From: Chelativorans sp. ZYF759
Lineage (GTDB): Bacteria; Pseudomonadota; Alphaproteobacteria; Rhizobiales; Rhizobiaceae
Direction: 5' to 3'
DNA: 64,000 nucleotides
Assembly: GCF_012911015.1 (NCBI RefSeq)
Contig: NZ_WVVV01000015.1
Span: 1 to 64,000 of the forward strand
Shown here: one piece after another, positions 16,556 through 25,057 of the stretch
Layout of the letters: each line of letters opens with the position of its first letter
How positions within the stretch are numbered: position 1 is the first letter of the stretch
Position numbers and translations under genes: made by a program
The notes under the pieces: model-generated
Databases searched by the model: none
Seen by the model: only the letters and a program-made list of their open reading frames with translations
What the model was told of the DNA's origin: nothing

Positions 16556-17815
16556 ATGGCTGAATATTCGGTCTTCTCGCTCGTCAGGAACGCGCTTGGC
16601 GGCAACCGCGACTGGAAGCCCGCCTGGCGCAAGCCGGATCCGCGCCCATCCTATGACGCCATTGTCATCGGCGGCGGCGGCCACGGACTGGCGACGGCCT
16701 ATTACCTCGCCCGCGAGCACGGCATCACCAATGTCGCGGTGCTGGAAAGGGGCTGGATCGGTTCCGGCAATGTCGGTCGCAACACGACCATCGTGCGCTC
16801 GAACTACCTGCTGCCGGAGAACATCCGTTTCTACGAACATTCGATGAAGCTGTGGGAGGGCCTCTCCCACGAACTCAACTACAACGTCATGTTCTCCCAG
16901 CGCGGCGTGCTCAATCTCGCCCACACCCCGGCCCAGCTCGACGAGCATGCGCGGCGCGGCAACGCGATGCGCCACGAAGGCGGCGACGCCGTCCTGCTCG
17001 GCAGCGAGGAGGTGGCCCGCATGGTGCCGGGGCTGGACGTCTCCGGCTCGGCCCGCTTTCCGGTGGTCGGCGGTCTCCTGCAACCGCGCGCCGGCACCGC
17101 CCGCCACGACGCCGTCGCCTGGGGTTTTGCCCGCGCGGCCGACAGGCTCGGCGTCGATATCATCGAGAATTGCGAGGTCACCGGGTTCCTGCGCGAGGGG
17201 GAGAAGGTCGTCGGCGTCACCTCGACACGCGGCGACATCCGCGCGCCCAAGGTCGCCGTGGCCGTTGCCGGCTCGACCAGCCGCGTGATGCATCTTGCCG
17301 GCATCGACAACCTGCCCATCGAAAGCCACGTGCTCCAGGCCTTCGTCTCGGAATCCCTGAAACCCTTCGTGCACCAGGTCGTCACCTTCGGCGCCGGCCA
17401 TCTCTATATGTCCCAGTCCGACAAGGGCGGCCTCGTCTTCGGCGGCGATCTCGATGGCTACAACACCTACGCCCAGCGCGGGAACCTGCCGCTGGTTGAG
17501 GAGGTGATGAGCGAGATGGTCGCCATGTTCCCATCGCTGGCCCGGGTGCGGCTCCTGCGTTCCTGGGGCGGCGTCGCCGACATGTCGATGGATGGCAGCC
17601 CCATCATCGCGACCGGCCCCCTTCCCGGCATGTATCTCAATTGCGGCTGGTGCTACGGCGGTTTCAAGGCAACGCCCGGCTCCGGCTGGTGTTTTGCCTG
17701 GACGATCGCCCGCGACGAGCCGCACCCCATCAACGCCCCCTTCACCCTCGACCGGTTCCAGCGCGGCATCCTCATCGACGAGAAGGGCCAGGGGGCGACG
17801 CCGAAATGGCACTGA
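16556..17815 (+). CDS. soxB: Sarcosine oxidase, beta subunit
   Basis: Catalytic flavin subunit of heterotetrameric sarcosine oxidase, which turns sarcosine into glycine and passes the methyl carbon to tetrahydrofolate. 419 aa. The FAD Rossmann motif GGGGHGLATAYYLA is at about 39-52. His184 in ARHDAVAW matches the region of the covalent FMN attachment histidine of characterised beta subunits. First gene of soxB-soxD-soxA-soxG, with soxD starting 4 bp after its stop. Cytoplasmic. Confidence 0.95.
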   Translation: MAEYSVFSLVRNALGGNRDWKPAWRKPDPRPSYDAIVIGGGGHGLATAYYLAREHGITNVAVLERGWIGSGNVGRNTTIVRSNYLLPENIRFYEHSMKLWEGLSHELNYNVMFSQRGVLNLAHTPAQLDEHARRGNAMRHEGGDAVLLGSEEVARMVPGLDVSGSARFPVVGGLLQPRAGTARHDAVAWGFARAADRLGVDIIENCEVTGFLREGEKVVGVTSTRGDIRAPKVAVAVAGSTSRVMHLAGIDNLPIESHVLQAFVSESLKPFVHQVVTFGAGHLYMSQSDKGGLVFGGDLDGYNTYAQRGNLPLVEEVMSEMVAMFPSLARVRLLRSWGGVADMSMDGSPIIATGPLPGMYLNCGWCYGGFKATPGSGWCFAWTIARDEPHPINAPFTLDRFQRGILIDEKGQGATPKWH

Positions 17816-17819
17816 CCTC

Positions 17820-18233
17820 ATGATCATCCCCTGCCCCTATTGCGGACCGCGCGACCTCTCGGAATTCGCCTATCAGGGCGATGCCACCCGCACGCGCCCG
17901 GACCCCTCTTCGACCGATGAAGCGGCCTGGCAGCGCTGGGTCTATGAGCGGAAGAACCCAGCCGGCTGGCACCGCGAGTTCTGGCAGCATTCCGGCGGCT
18001 GCCGCGCGCATCTGGTGGTCGAGCGCAACACGCTCACCCACGAGATCGGCAAGGTCGCGCTGGCGCGGGACGCACACAACGCCGCGCCGGCACCCGGGCG
18101 ACCCGTGCCGAAGGAACAGGCTGTCGCCCCGGCCGTCGAGCCCTCGCCCAAAGCGGAGGGGCGGCCTGTCAGGCCTCGCAAGCCGGCCGCGACCCCGCGC
18201 AAGCGAACCGCCCCCAAGGGGACTTCGACATGA
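17820..18233 (+). CDS. soxD: Sarcosine oxidase, delta subunit with long basic C-terminal tail
   Basis: Zinc-binding structural subunit. The Zn ligands Cys5, Cys8 (CPYCG), His57 and Cys61 (HSGGC) match the known set. Delta subunits are usually about 95-100 aa; this one is 137 aa. The extra ~45 residues after position 90 are Pro/Lys/Arg/Ala-rich (PRKPAATPRKRTAPKG) and likely disordered. It overlaps the soxA start by four bases (ATGA), so the tail cannot be a start misassignment. Function of the tail is unknown. Confidence 0.93.
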   Translation: MIIPCPYCGPRDLSEFAYQGDATRTRPDPSSTDEAAWQRWVYERKNPAGWHREFWQHSGGCRAHLVVERNTLTHEIGKVALARDAHNAAPAPGRPVPKEQAVAPAVEPSPKAEGRPVRPRKPAATPRKRTAPKGTST

Positions 18234-21223
18234 GCCCGCGCCGCGCACCGATCGGCGGACGCATCGACCGTTCGCGACAGATCCGCTTCACCTTCGACGG
18301 GCGCCGCTTCATGGGTCATCCCGGCGACACGCTCGCCTCCGCGCTTCTGGCAAATGGTGTGAAGGTCGTCGGGCGCTCCTTCAAGTACCATCGACCGCGC
18401 GGCATATTCTCGGCCGGCATCGAAGAACCGAATGCGCTCGTCACCGTCCTGAAGGATGGCGTCCGCGAGCCGAACATCCCGGCCACCGCCATCGAACTTT
18501 TCGACGGGCTTGTGGTCGAGAGCCAGAACCGCTTTCCATCCCTCGCCTTCGACCTGGGCGCGGTGTCAGGGCTGGCGGGCCCGCTGCTGTCGGCCGGCTT
18601 CTACTATAAGACCTTCATGGGGCCGGCCGTCGGCCCGTTGCGCGGGACCCGCTTCTGGCGTTTCTGCGAATGGTTCATCCGCCGCGCCGCCGGCCTCGGC
18701 AAGGCGGGCTACGACCCCGACCCCTCCCGCTACGAACGCATGAATGCGTTCTGCGACGTGCTGGTCGTCGGCTCGGGACCGGCCGGGCTGATGGCGGCCA
18801 GAACCGCCGCCGAAGCCGGCAAGCGCGTCCTCTTGTGCGAACAGGAACCTGCACTCGGCGGTTCGGCGCGCTGGAGCGGCGAAACCATCGGCACCCGCTT
18901 CGCGAGCGACTGGGTTACGGAGACGGTGGCCGAACTGGCGGAATACGGCGACATCCGCATCCTGCCCCGCACCACGGTCTGGGGCTATTATGACGGCAAC
19001 ACGCTGGCAGCCCTCGAACGTGTTGCCGATCACAAGGCATATGCGGCCGTCGGAGAGCCGCGCCACCGCCACTGGACGATCCGGGCCGGTTCGGTCGTTC
19101 TCGCCACCGGTGCTCTCGAGCGGCCGCTGGTTTTCCCCGGCAACGACCGTCCCGGCATCATGATGGCTGGCGCTGCCGAGCGCTACGCGGTCGAATATGG
19201 CGTCCTGCCCGGCGACCGCGTCGCCCTCTTCACCAATAATGATACCGCCTATCGGGCCGCGCTCGGCCTGGAACGCGCCGGCGCAGACATCGTTTCCATC
19301 GTCGACACACGCAGCGATATCTCCGATGCCGCCCGCGATCTGGCCAGGCAGGCCGGCGCGGAGCTGATAAGCGGACACGCCGTCGTCGCCACCAGGGGCC
19401 TGAATGCGATCCGCCAGATCAGCGTCCAGCCTTTCGACGCCACCACCGGCAAGCTCACCGGCGCGCCCCGCACCCTGGATGTCGACAGCCTGTGCGTATC
19501 CGGCGGCTGGTCGCCGACGATCCATCTCGCCAGCCAGGCAGGCGCAGCGCCGCGATGGGATGCGCGTCTGCAGGCCTTCCTGCCGCCCGAGCCCCTGCAG
19601 AAATGGATTGGCGCGGGCGCCTTCAACGGTGCCTTCACCACCCGCGAAGCGATCGCCGGGGGCATCGCCGCCGGCGCGGCTGCGGCCGGTGTCGCCACGC
19701 CGCAGGAACCCCCGCCGCAGGTCGAATCTGCCGACCTCGACGTGCATCCCGCCCCCGTCTTCGAGATTCCCGCCGCTGGCAAGGCCTTCGTCGACCTCCA
19801 GCATGACGTCACCGCCGACGACATCCGCCTCGCCCACCGGGAGGGCTTCGTCTCCGTCGAGCACATGAAGCGCTATACGACGCTCGGCATGGCGACCGAC
19901 CAGGGCCGCACCTCCAACGTGGCTGGCCTGGCCATCATGGCCGCAGCGCGCGGGCTCTCCATCCCGCAGGTCGGCACGACGCGCTTTCGCGCTCCGTTCT
20001 CCCCCGTATCGCTGGGCGCGCTGGCAGCCGAACGTCACGGCGAGCTCAAGCCCGACCGGCTGACTCCCCTGCATGACTGGCATCTGGCGCAGGGCGCCCG
20101 CATGTATGCCGCCGGCCTTTGGCAGCGGCCCATGATCTACCCCTTGCCCGGCGAGACCGTCGAACAGGCTTATGTGCGCGAGGCCCGCGCTGTGCGCGCC
20201 CGCGTCGGCATCATCGACGTCTCGACCCTTGGAAAGATCGCCGTCCAGGGACCGGACGCGGCAGAATTCCTCGACCGGGTTTACACGAACACCTTCTCCT
20301 CTCTCCCCGTGAACCGCGCCCGCTATGGTCTCATGCTGCGCGAGGAAGGCATCGCCTTCGATGACGGCACCACCTGGCGGTTGGGCGAACGAGATTTCCT
20401 GATGACCACGACGACGGCCAATGCCGGCAGGGTCATGCAGCATCTCGAATACTATCTCGACACGGTCTGGCCGGATCTGCGCGTTCGCGTCACGTCGGTC
20501 ACCGACCAGTGGGCAGGTGCTGCCGTCGCCGGACCGCATGCCAGACAGGTCTTGGAACGCTGCATCCAGGGCGCCGCCCTCGACCATGCCTCGCTGCCTC
20601 CCTTGGGCATCGTCAGGGGCGAGGTTGCGGGCGCGCCGGTTGTCGTCTGCCGCCTCTCCTTCTCGGGCGAGCTTGCTTACGAGGTCTATTGCGGAGCCGG
20701 ACACGGCCAGTTCGTCTGGGAAGAGCTGATGGCCGCGGGCGAGCCTTTCGGCATCCTGCCCTATGGGCTCGAGGCGCTGGGCACGCTGCGCATCGAGAAG
20801 GGCCACGTCACCGGCGCCGAGATCGACGGGCGCACCGGACCCCGCGATCTCTATCTCGACTGGATGCTGTCCAAGAAGAAGCCTTTCATCGGATCGGCCA
20901 TGATGGACCGCGACGGACTCATCGCCAAGGACCGGCTGAAGCTCGTCGGAATCGTCTCACTCGACAACCGCCCGCTCTCGGGTGGCGCGCATATCGTCGA
21001 GAAGGCCGATCCCGAGAACCCGCGCGGCTCGATCGGACACGTGACCGCGGCCTGCTTCTCGCCCGCGCTCGGAAAATACATCGCGCTTGCCCTCGTCCAG
21101 GGCGGCAGGAAGCGTCATGGCACCCGCGCCTACATCTCCGATCCCGTCCGCGACCGCTACGGCCCGGTGGAAATCGTCAGCCACCACTTTGTCGACCCCG
21201 AAGGGAGCCGGATGAATGGTTGA
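18230..21223 (+). CDS. soxA: Sarcosine oxidase, alpha subunit
   Basis: 997-aa subunit that binds NAD+ and folate. Order: an N-terminal ferredoxin-fold segment (about 10-100, FTFDGRRFMGHPGDTLASAL), a pyridine-nucleotide disulfide-oxidoreductase-like core with a Rossmann motif (VVGSGPAGLMAARTA, about 180), and a GcvT/DMGDH-like folate domain (about 610-990, DVSTLGKIAVQGPDAAEFL). Length is as expected. ATGA overlap with soxD and 8-bp overlap with soxG show tight translational coupling. Confidence 0.96.
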   Translation: MSPRRAPIGGRIDRSRQIRFTFDGRRFMGHPGDTLASALLANGVKVVGRSFKYHRPRGIFSAGIEEPNALVTVLKDGVREPNIPATAIELFDGLVVESQNRFPSLAFDLGAVSGLAGPLLSAGFYYKTFMGPAVGPLRGTRFWRFCEWFIRRAAGLGKAGYDPDPSRYERMNAFCDVLVVGSGPAGLMAARTAAEAGKRVLLCEQEPALGGSARWSGETIGTRFASDWVTETVAELAEYGDIRILPRTTVWGYYDGNTLAALERVADHKAYAAVGEPRHRHWTIRAGSVVLATGALERPLVFPGNDRPGIMMAGAAERYAVEYGVLPGDRVALFTNNDTAYRAALGLERAGADIVSIVDTRSDISDAARDLARQAGAELISGHAVVATRGLNAIRQISVQPFDATTGKLTGAPRTLDVDSLCVSGGWSPTIHLASQAGAAPRWDARLQAFLPPEPLQKWIGAGAFNGAFTTREAIAGGIAAGAAAAGVATPQEPPPQVESADLDVHPAPVFEIPAAGKAFVDLQHDVTADDIRLAHREGFVSVEHMKRYTTLGMATDQGRTSNVAGLAIMAAARGLSIPQVGTTRFRAPFSPVSLGALAAERHGELKPDRLTPLHDWHLAQGARMYAAGLWQRPMIYPLPGETVEQAYVREARAVRARVGIIDVSTLGKIAVQGPDAAEFLDRVYTNTFSSLPVNRARYGLMLREEGIAFDDGTTWRLGERDFLMTTTTANAGRVMQHLEYYLDTVWPDLRVRVTSVTDQWAGAAVAGPHARQVLERCIQGAALDHASLPPLGIVRGEVAGAPVVVCRLSFSGELAYEVYCGAGHGQFVWEELMAAGEPFGILPYGLEALGTLRIEKGHVTGAEIDGRTGPRDLYLDWMLSKKKPFIGSAMMDRDGLIAKDRLKLVGIVSLDNRPLSGGAHIVEKADPENPRGSIGHVTAACFSPALGKYIALALVQGGRKRHGTRAYISDPVRDRYGPVEIVSHHFVDPEGSRMNG

Positions 21224-21803
21224 GCAGGTTTCTCCGCTCGGTGCCGCCTATCGGCTCGGCCGCCACGGCAGGGCCGAAGGCACGCCGGGAATCACTCTCA
21301 CGGAGACCCGCCCCGGCTCGATCGTCCAGATCGGCGCCTGGCCGGGCCGCGAGGGCAGTGTCGTTGCCGCCGCGAGCGCCGTGCTCGGCGTTCCGCTGGC
21401 CAACCTGCCGCGCGCCGGCGCCGTTTCCGGCCACCGCGCCATTTTCGGCATTGGACCGGGCCTCTGGCTGGCTAGCGATCAGGTGGAAGATCTCGCGTCG
21501 CGTCTGCTGGAGGCGATCGGGGCGGAGGATGGCACGGTCACCGATCTCTCCCATGGCCGCATCGCCCTGCGTATCGCCGGCCCCTCTGCCGAATGGGTGC
21601 TGTCCAAGTTCTTCGCCATCGACTTCTCGCTCTCGGCTTTTCCGGTCGAGGCCGGCCGCGCGACGGCACATCACGACATCTTCGTGCACATCCAGCGCAC
21701 GGGCGAGGACGCGTTCGATCTCTACGTCTTTCGCTCCTTCGCCCGTTCCTTCTGGATCGCGCTTTGCCATGCAAGCGAGGAAACCGGCTACGAGGTTCGC
21801 TAG
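21216..21803 (+). CDS. soxG: Sarcosine oxidase, gamma subunit
   Basis: 195-aa gamma subunit, a small GcvT-related protein that packs in the tetramer and completes the operon. The ATG lies inside the end of soxA (8-bp overlap). Typical features are the LTETRPGSIVQIGAWPG segment and a C-terminal SFWIALCHASEETGYEV. No catalytic residues of its own are expected. Confidence 0.93.
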   Translation: MVEQVSPLGAAYRLGRHGRAEGTPGITLTETRPGSIVQIGAWPGREGSVVAAASAVLGVPLANLPRAGAVSGHRAIFGIGPGLWLASDQVEDLASRLLEAIGAEDGTVTDLSHGRIALRIAGPSAEWVLSKFFAIDFSLSAFPVEAGRATAHHDIFVHIQRTGEDAFDLYVFRSFARSFWIALCHASEETGYEVR

Positions 21804-21848
21804 TCGGCTACCGTCGCGGCACCGTCATCCGGCGCGAATAGTCTCCCC

Positions 21849-21867
21849 GCATCGTTTGATCCGATGC
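21849..21867 (+). terminator. Hairpin between soxG and the methyltransferase gene
   Basis: GCATCG / CGATGC, 6-bp stem with a 7-nt loop, 46 bp after soxG. It could end the sox transcript or fold in the leader of the next gene, whose ATG is 15 nt further. No T-tract. Confidence 0.25.
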
Positions 21868-21881
21868 AGGGGATTCGCCAC

Positions 21882-22496
21882 ATGCCGGTTCTTCTCGTAA
21901 CCGCCATCGGCGCGGCCGCGGCCTTCGCGCTCGCTGCGCTGCTTGTTGCCGCGCTTGTGCGCCGCGATTTCCAGTTCTGGCCGCCGCCCACGACCGGAAG
22001 CTGGCAGGAAAACGTCTTCTGGGCGCTCTTCCGGATCTATTGCGGCGCCCTGATTCTCGTCGCCCCGCTCGATCCGACCCTCCTCGCCTGGGACCACTGG
22101 AGCCGGCTCGCGCTCGGTCTGCCGCTGCTCGTGATCGGCACAGCAACGATGCTCTACGGTTACGGCTTTCTCGGCCTGGCCAACACCTATGGCCGCGCCG
22201 AAGGTCTGGTGACCGGCGGGCTCTACGCCTATTCGCGCAATCCTCAATATGTGGCGTCGGTGGCGGCCGGTTTCGGCTGGGCGCTGGTCTTTGCCTCGCC
22301 GCTGGCCCTGGCTTTCGCGTTCGGCCTGTTTGTCCTCTATGCGCTTTTCGCGCTCAACGAGGAACGCTGGCTGCTGGCCCAATATGGCGAAGCCTTCGCG
22401 CGTTATTGCGAGGAGGCACCGCGTTTCCTGGACCTGCGCAGCGTCGCGCGGGCCTTGGCGCATCTGTCCAGGGCGCGCGCTATTTCAGAAAGGTAG
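21882..22496 (+). CDS. Membrane methyltransferase, isoprenylcysteine carboxylmethyltransferase (ICMT) family
   Basis: A 204-aa integral membrane protein with four or five hydrophobic helices. The C-terminal SAM-binding signature is present: GLYAYSRNPQYVA and LNEERWLL, equal to the RHPxY...NEE pattern of ICMT/PEMT-like enzymes. The methyl acceptor in bacteria is generally unknown. ATG 21882 is preferred to ATG 21864 because AGGGG lies just upstream; the longer form adds six residues. The gene is convergent with, and overlaps by 17 bp, the nitroreductase gene. Confidence 0.8.
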   Translation: MPVLLVTAIGAAAAFALAALLVAALVRRDFQFWPPPTTGSWQENVFWALFRIYCGALILVAPLDPTLLAWDHWSRLALGLPLLVIGTATMLYGYGFLGLANTYGRAEGLVTGGLYAYSRNPQYVASVAAGFGWALVFASPLALAFAFGLFVLYALFALNEERWLLAQYGEAFARYCEEAPRFLDLRSVARALAHLSRARAISER

Positions 22497-23190
22497 CGAA
22501 GGCGTCGACCGGCTCGCGCTCGGTGCGCAGCTGGTTCTCGGGCTTCGAGCTGTCCTCGTAGCCGAGCGCCATGCCGCACACCACAATCTCCTCCTCGGGA
22601 ATGTCGAGAACCGACCTGATCTGCCGGTGATACGGGGCAAACGCGGCCTGCGGACAGGTGTCGAGACCCCGCCCGCGCGCCGCGATCATGATCGACTGCA
22701 GGAACATGCCGTGGTCGAGCCAGGAACCGAGTTCGAGCCGACGGTCGATGGTGAAGATCATGCCGACCGGCGCGTCGAAGAACACGAAGTTCCTGTCATG
22801 CTGGGCGCGCATGCGCTCCACCTCGCGCCGACCGATGCCGAGCAGGCTGTAGAGCGCAAATCCGACCGCGCGGCGGCGCGACTGATAGGGCTCGAAGAAT
22901 TGCTCGGGATAGTAGCGGTATTCGTCCCACTCGGCCTTGTCCGCCCGCACGCCCGAGTTGAGGATGGCGTCCGAAAGCCGCTGCTTGGCCGCGCCTTGCG
23001 TTACATACACCTTCCAGGGCTGCATATTGGTGCCGGAAGGCGCGCGTGCGGCGACCTCGAGTATGTCTCGGATGGTCTCGTCGGGCACCGGCGTCGGCAG
23101 AAAGGCACGCACGGAGCGCCGCGACAGGATCGCCGCGTCGACGATTGCCTGCTCATCGTCCTGTCCTTTCCGGTCGTCGGGCGCCAGCAT
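22480..23190 (-). CDS. Nitroreductase-family FMN oxidoreductase
   Basis: A 236-aa nitroreductase. The N-terminal FMN-binding signature RRSVRAFLPTPVP and ARAPSGTNMQPWKVYV are clear, and GRGLDTCPQAAF is the second conserved block. These dimeric flavoenzymes use NAD(P)H to reduce nitro compounds, quinones or activated alkenes. GGGGAAC ahead of the ATG is the likely ribosome site. Last 17 bp overlap the end of the methyltransferase gene on the other strand. Confidence 0.92.
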   Translation of the reverse strand: MLAPDDRKGQDDEQAIVDAAILSRRSVRAFLPTPVPDETIRDILEVAARAPSGTNMQPWKVYVTQGAAKQRLSDAILNSGVRADKAEWDEYRYYPEQFFEPYQSRRRAVGFALYSLLGIGRREVERMRAQHDRNFVFFDAPVGMIFTIDRRLELGSWLDHGMFLQSIMIAARGRGLDTCPQAAFAPYHRQIRSVLDIPEEEIVVCGMALGYEDSSKPENQLRTEREPVDAFATFLK

Positions 23191-23357
23191 CTGTTCCCCT
23201 TCTTTCCCGTATCATGACGTGCTTCGCACAGGGCAGATCGGCCACGCAAGCAATTCATTTGGTACAAGCTGTCACAACTCTTGATTTCGCGACGGGGGAG
23301 ATTGACACACTCCGCCGGCCGCATGCCGACCCCGCCGCAACGTCAGGAACAGCCCCC

Positions 23358-24536
23358 ATGCCGCAGCCCAGCCGCCGTGTTTCAGGTATCATCCCATCCG
23401 GCAAGGACGGCTGGGAGCTTCACTTCGCGGCCTGGCAGCGTCGCCAGGCAGGCGAGGAAATTCTGATGCTGTCGGCCGGCGATCACGATTTCGACTCGCC
23501 CGGCGAGACGGTCGAGGCCTGTATCCGCCATCTGCGCGAGGGTCGCCATCACTACACCCCCCTGCCCGGCTTTCCCCGCCTGCGCGCGGCGATGGCCGAG
23601 GTCTCCACGCGCTGCACGGGGGTTCGCACCGCGCCGGACGAGGTGATCGCCACCCCCGGCGGCCAGCTGGCCCTGTTTGCGGCGCTGCAGGGCGTGCTCG
23701 ATCCTGGCGACCACGGCATCGTGGTCGCTCCCTATTACGCCACCTACCCCGGCACCTTCCGCGCGGCAGGCGCCCGTTTCACGGAAGTGGAAGCCCGGGC
23801 CGAGGACGGCTTCCAGCCCGATCTGGATGCCATCGCCGCCGCCATCGAGCCGACCACCCGTGTCATACTGATCAATTCGCCCAACAACCCCACCGGAGCC
23901 GTCTACAGCCGCGAGAGCCTCGAGGGTCTGGCCGAGCTCTGCCGGCGCCACGATCTCTGGCTCGTCTCCGACGAGGTCTACTGGTCGCTGACGGGCGAAG
24001 CCCAGCACCTGTCTCCCCGCGCCTTGCCGGGCATGGCCGAGCGCACGCTGGTGGTCAATTCCATGTCCAAGAGCCACGGCATGACGGGCTGGCGCATCGG
24101 CTGGCTGACCGGCCCCGCCGAGCAGATCCGGCTGCTCGTCAGCCTCAACCTCGTCACAACCTACGGACTTGCGGACTTCGTCTCGCGCGCGGCCATCGAA
24201 GCGCTGGAGGGCGGCTTCGGGCTCGACCAGATCGCCACGACATATGCCGCGCGCCGCCAGGCCTTCCTGGACGCCATCTCCCCCTATCCGGAGATCGTGG
24301 TGCGCGGCTCCAAAGGCGGCATCTACGCCATGCTGGACATCACGGCCGCCACGCCGGACTGCGAGGCCTTCGCCTGGAAATTGCTCGAGGCCGAGAAGAT
24401 CGCCGTGATGCCGGGCGCGAGTTTCGGCGACGCGGCACGCGGCCACATCCGCGTCAGCCTCTGCCAGCCCGAAGACCTTCTGGCCGACGCCGCCCGGCGC
24501 ATCGGTGCGCTCGTGCGGGATTGGGCTTCGCGCTGA
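23358..24536 (+). CDS. Class I/II aminotransferase (PLP)
   Basis: A 392-aa fold-type I aminotransferase of the aspartate aminotransferase family. It has the substrate-side HHYTPLPGFPRLRAAMAEV, SPNNPTGAVYSRE, the PLP-binding aspartate in SDEVYWSL and the Schiff-base lysine in SMSKSHGMTGWRIG. ATG 23358 gives the expected N-terminus; the frame runs further up without a ribosome site. Substrate is not predictable. It stands alone, ending 6 bp before a convergent small gene. Confidence 0.92.
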   Translation: MPQPSRRVSGIIPSGKDGWELHFAAWQRRQAGEEILMLSAGDHDFDSPGETVEACIRHLREGRHHYTPLPGFPRLRAAMAEVSTRCTGVRTAPDEVIATPGGQLALFAALQGVLDPGDHGIVVAPYYATYPGTFRAAGARFTEVEARAEDGFQPDLDAIAAAIEPTTRVILINSPNNPTGAVYSRESLEGLAELCRRHDLWLVSDEVYWSLTGEAQHLSPRALPGMAERTLVVNSMSKSHGMTGWRIGWLTGPAEQIRLLVSLNLVTTYGLADFVSRAAIEALEGGFGLDQIATTYAARRQAFLDAISPYPEIVVRGSKGGIYAMLDITAATPDCEAFAWKLLEAEKIAVMPGASFGDAARGHIRVSLCQPEDLLADAARRIGALVRDWASR

Positions 24537-24542
24537 CGCCGC

Positions 24543-24845
24543 TCAGTCGCGATGGAAGCGGTCGAACAGCGGCTCGCCACAGCGCATGACCGTGCACATC
24601 CCGTCGCGCGTGTTGATGCTGTCGGGCCGGGTCGTGCTCGGATAGGAGCAATAGCGGGCATTCGCCACATAGCGATCGTAGGTGTGCTGACCGGTCGTCA
24701 GCACCACGGCGCCACTGCTGGCGATAAGGTCACCGACCTCTTGACAGGTCATGGTCCGCGAATCGGGACGTTGCGCGCTTGCGGTCGTGGCCAGTGCGAC
24801 GGCCATGACGAGAGCGGTGGCGCCCACCTGCAGCATCGTCTTCAT
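24543..24845 (-). CDS. Small secreted cysteine-containing protein
   Basis: A 100-aa protein with a signal peptide cleaved after about residue 24 (TTASAQ). The mature part contains a block recurrent in small rhizobial secreted proteins (MTCQEVGDLIASSGAVVL, TYDRYV) and four cysteines probably forming two disulfides. Function unknown. ATG 24845 has GGGAG 7 nt upstream; the open frame extends further but without support. Confidence 0.8.
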   Translation of the reverse strand: MKTMLQVGATALVMAVALATTASAQRPDSRTMTCQEVGDLIASSGAVVLTTGQHTYDRYVANARYCSYPSTTRPDSINTRDGMCTVMRCGEPLFDRFHRD

Positions 24846-25057
24846 CTTTTCTCTCCCGTTTGAAGCAGCGCCCGGCCGAAGCGTGGCGCCGACAGCTCCT
24901 GAACCATCTGATACCGCAAGCATCTAGCGTCCCCGCGGCGGGGGTAAAGGAGATTTCCGGCCACCGGCCGGACACGGCCTTTCACGAAGACGCCATCCAT
25001 GGCATCTATCGAGGCAGACATGATCGACCGATCTTCAGTTCCGGAGCAGCATTCAGA

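Noticed and set aside
13852-16563. 903-aa open frame on the plus strand
   Set aside because: Shadow of the DMGDH-like gene on the other strand, which has clear motifs.
18566-20806. 746-aa minus-strand frame
   Set aside because: Shadow of soxA; composition is that of a reversed GC-rich gene.
23302-23307. TTGACA as a -35 for the aminotransferase
   Set aside because: No -10 at 16-18 nt spacing.
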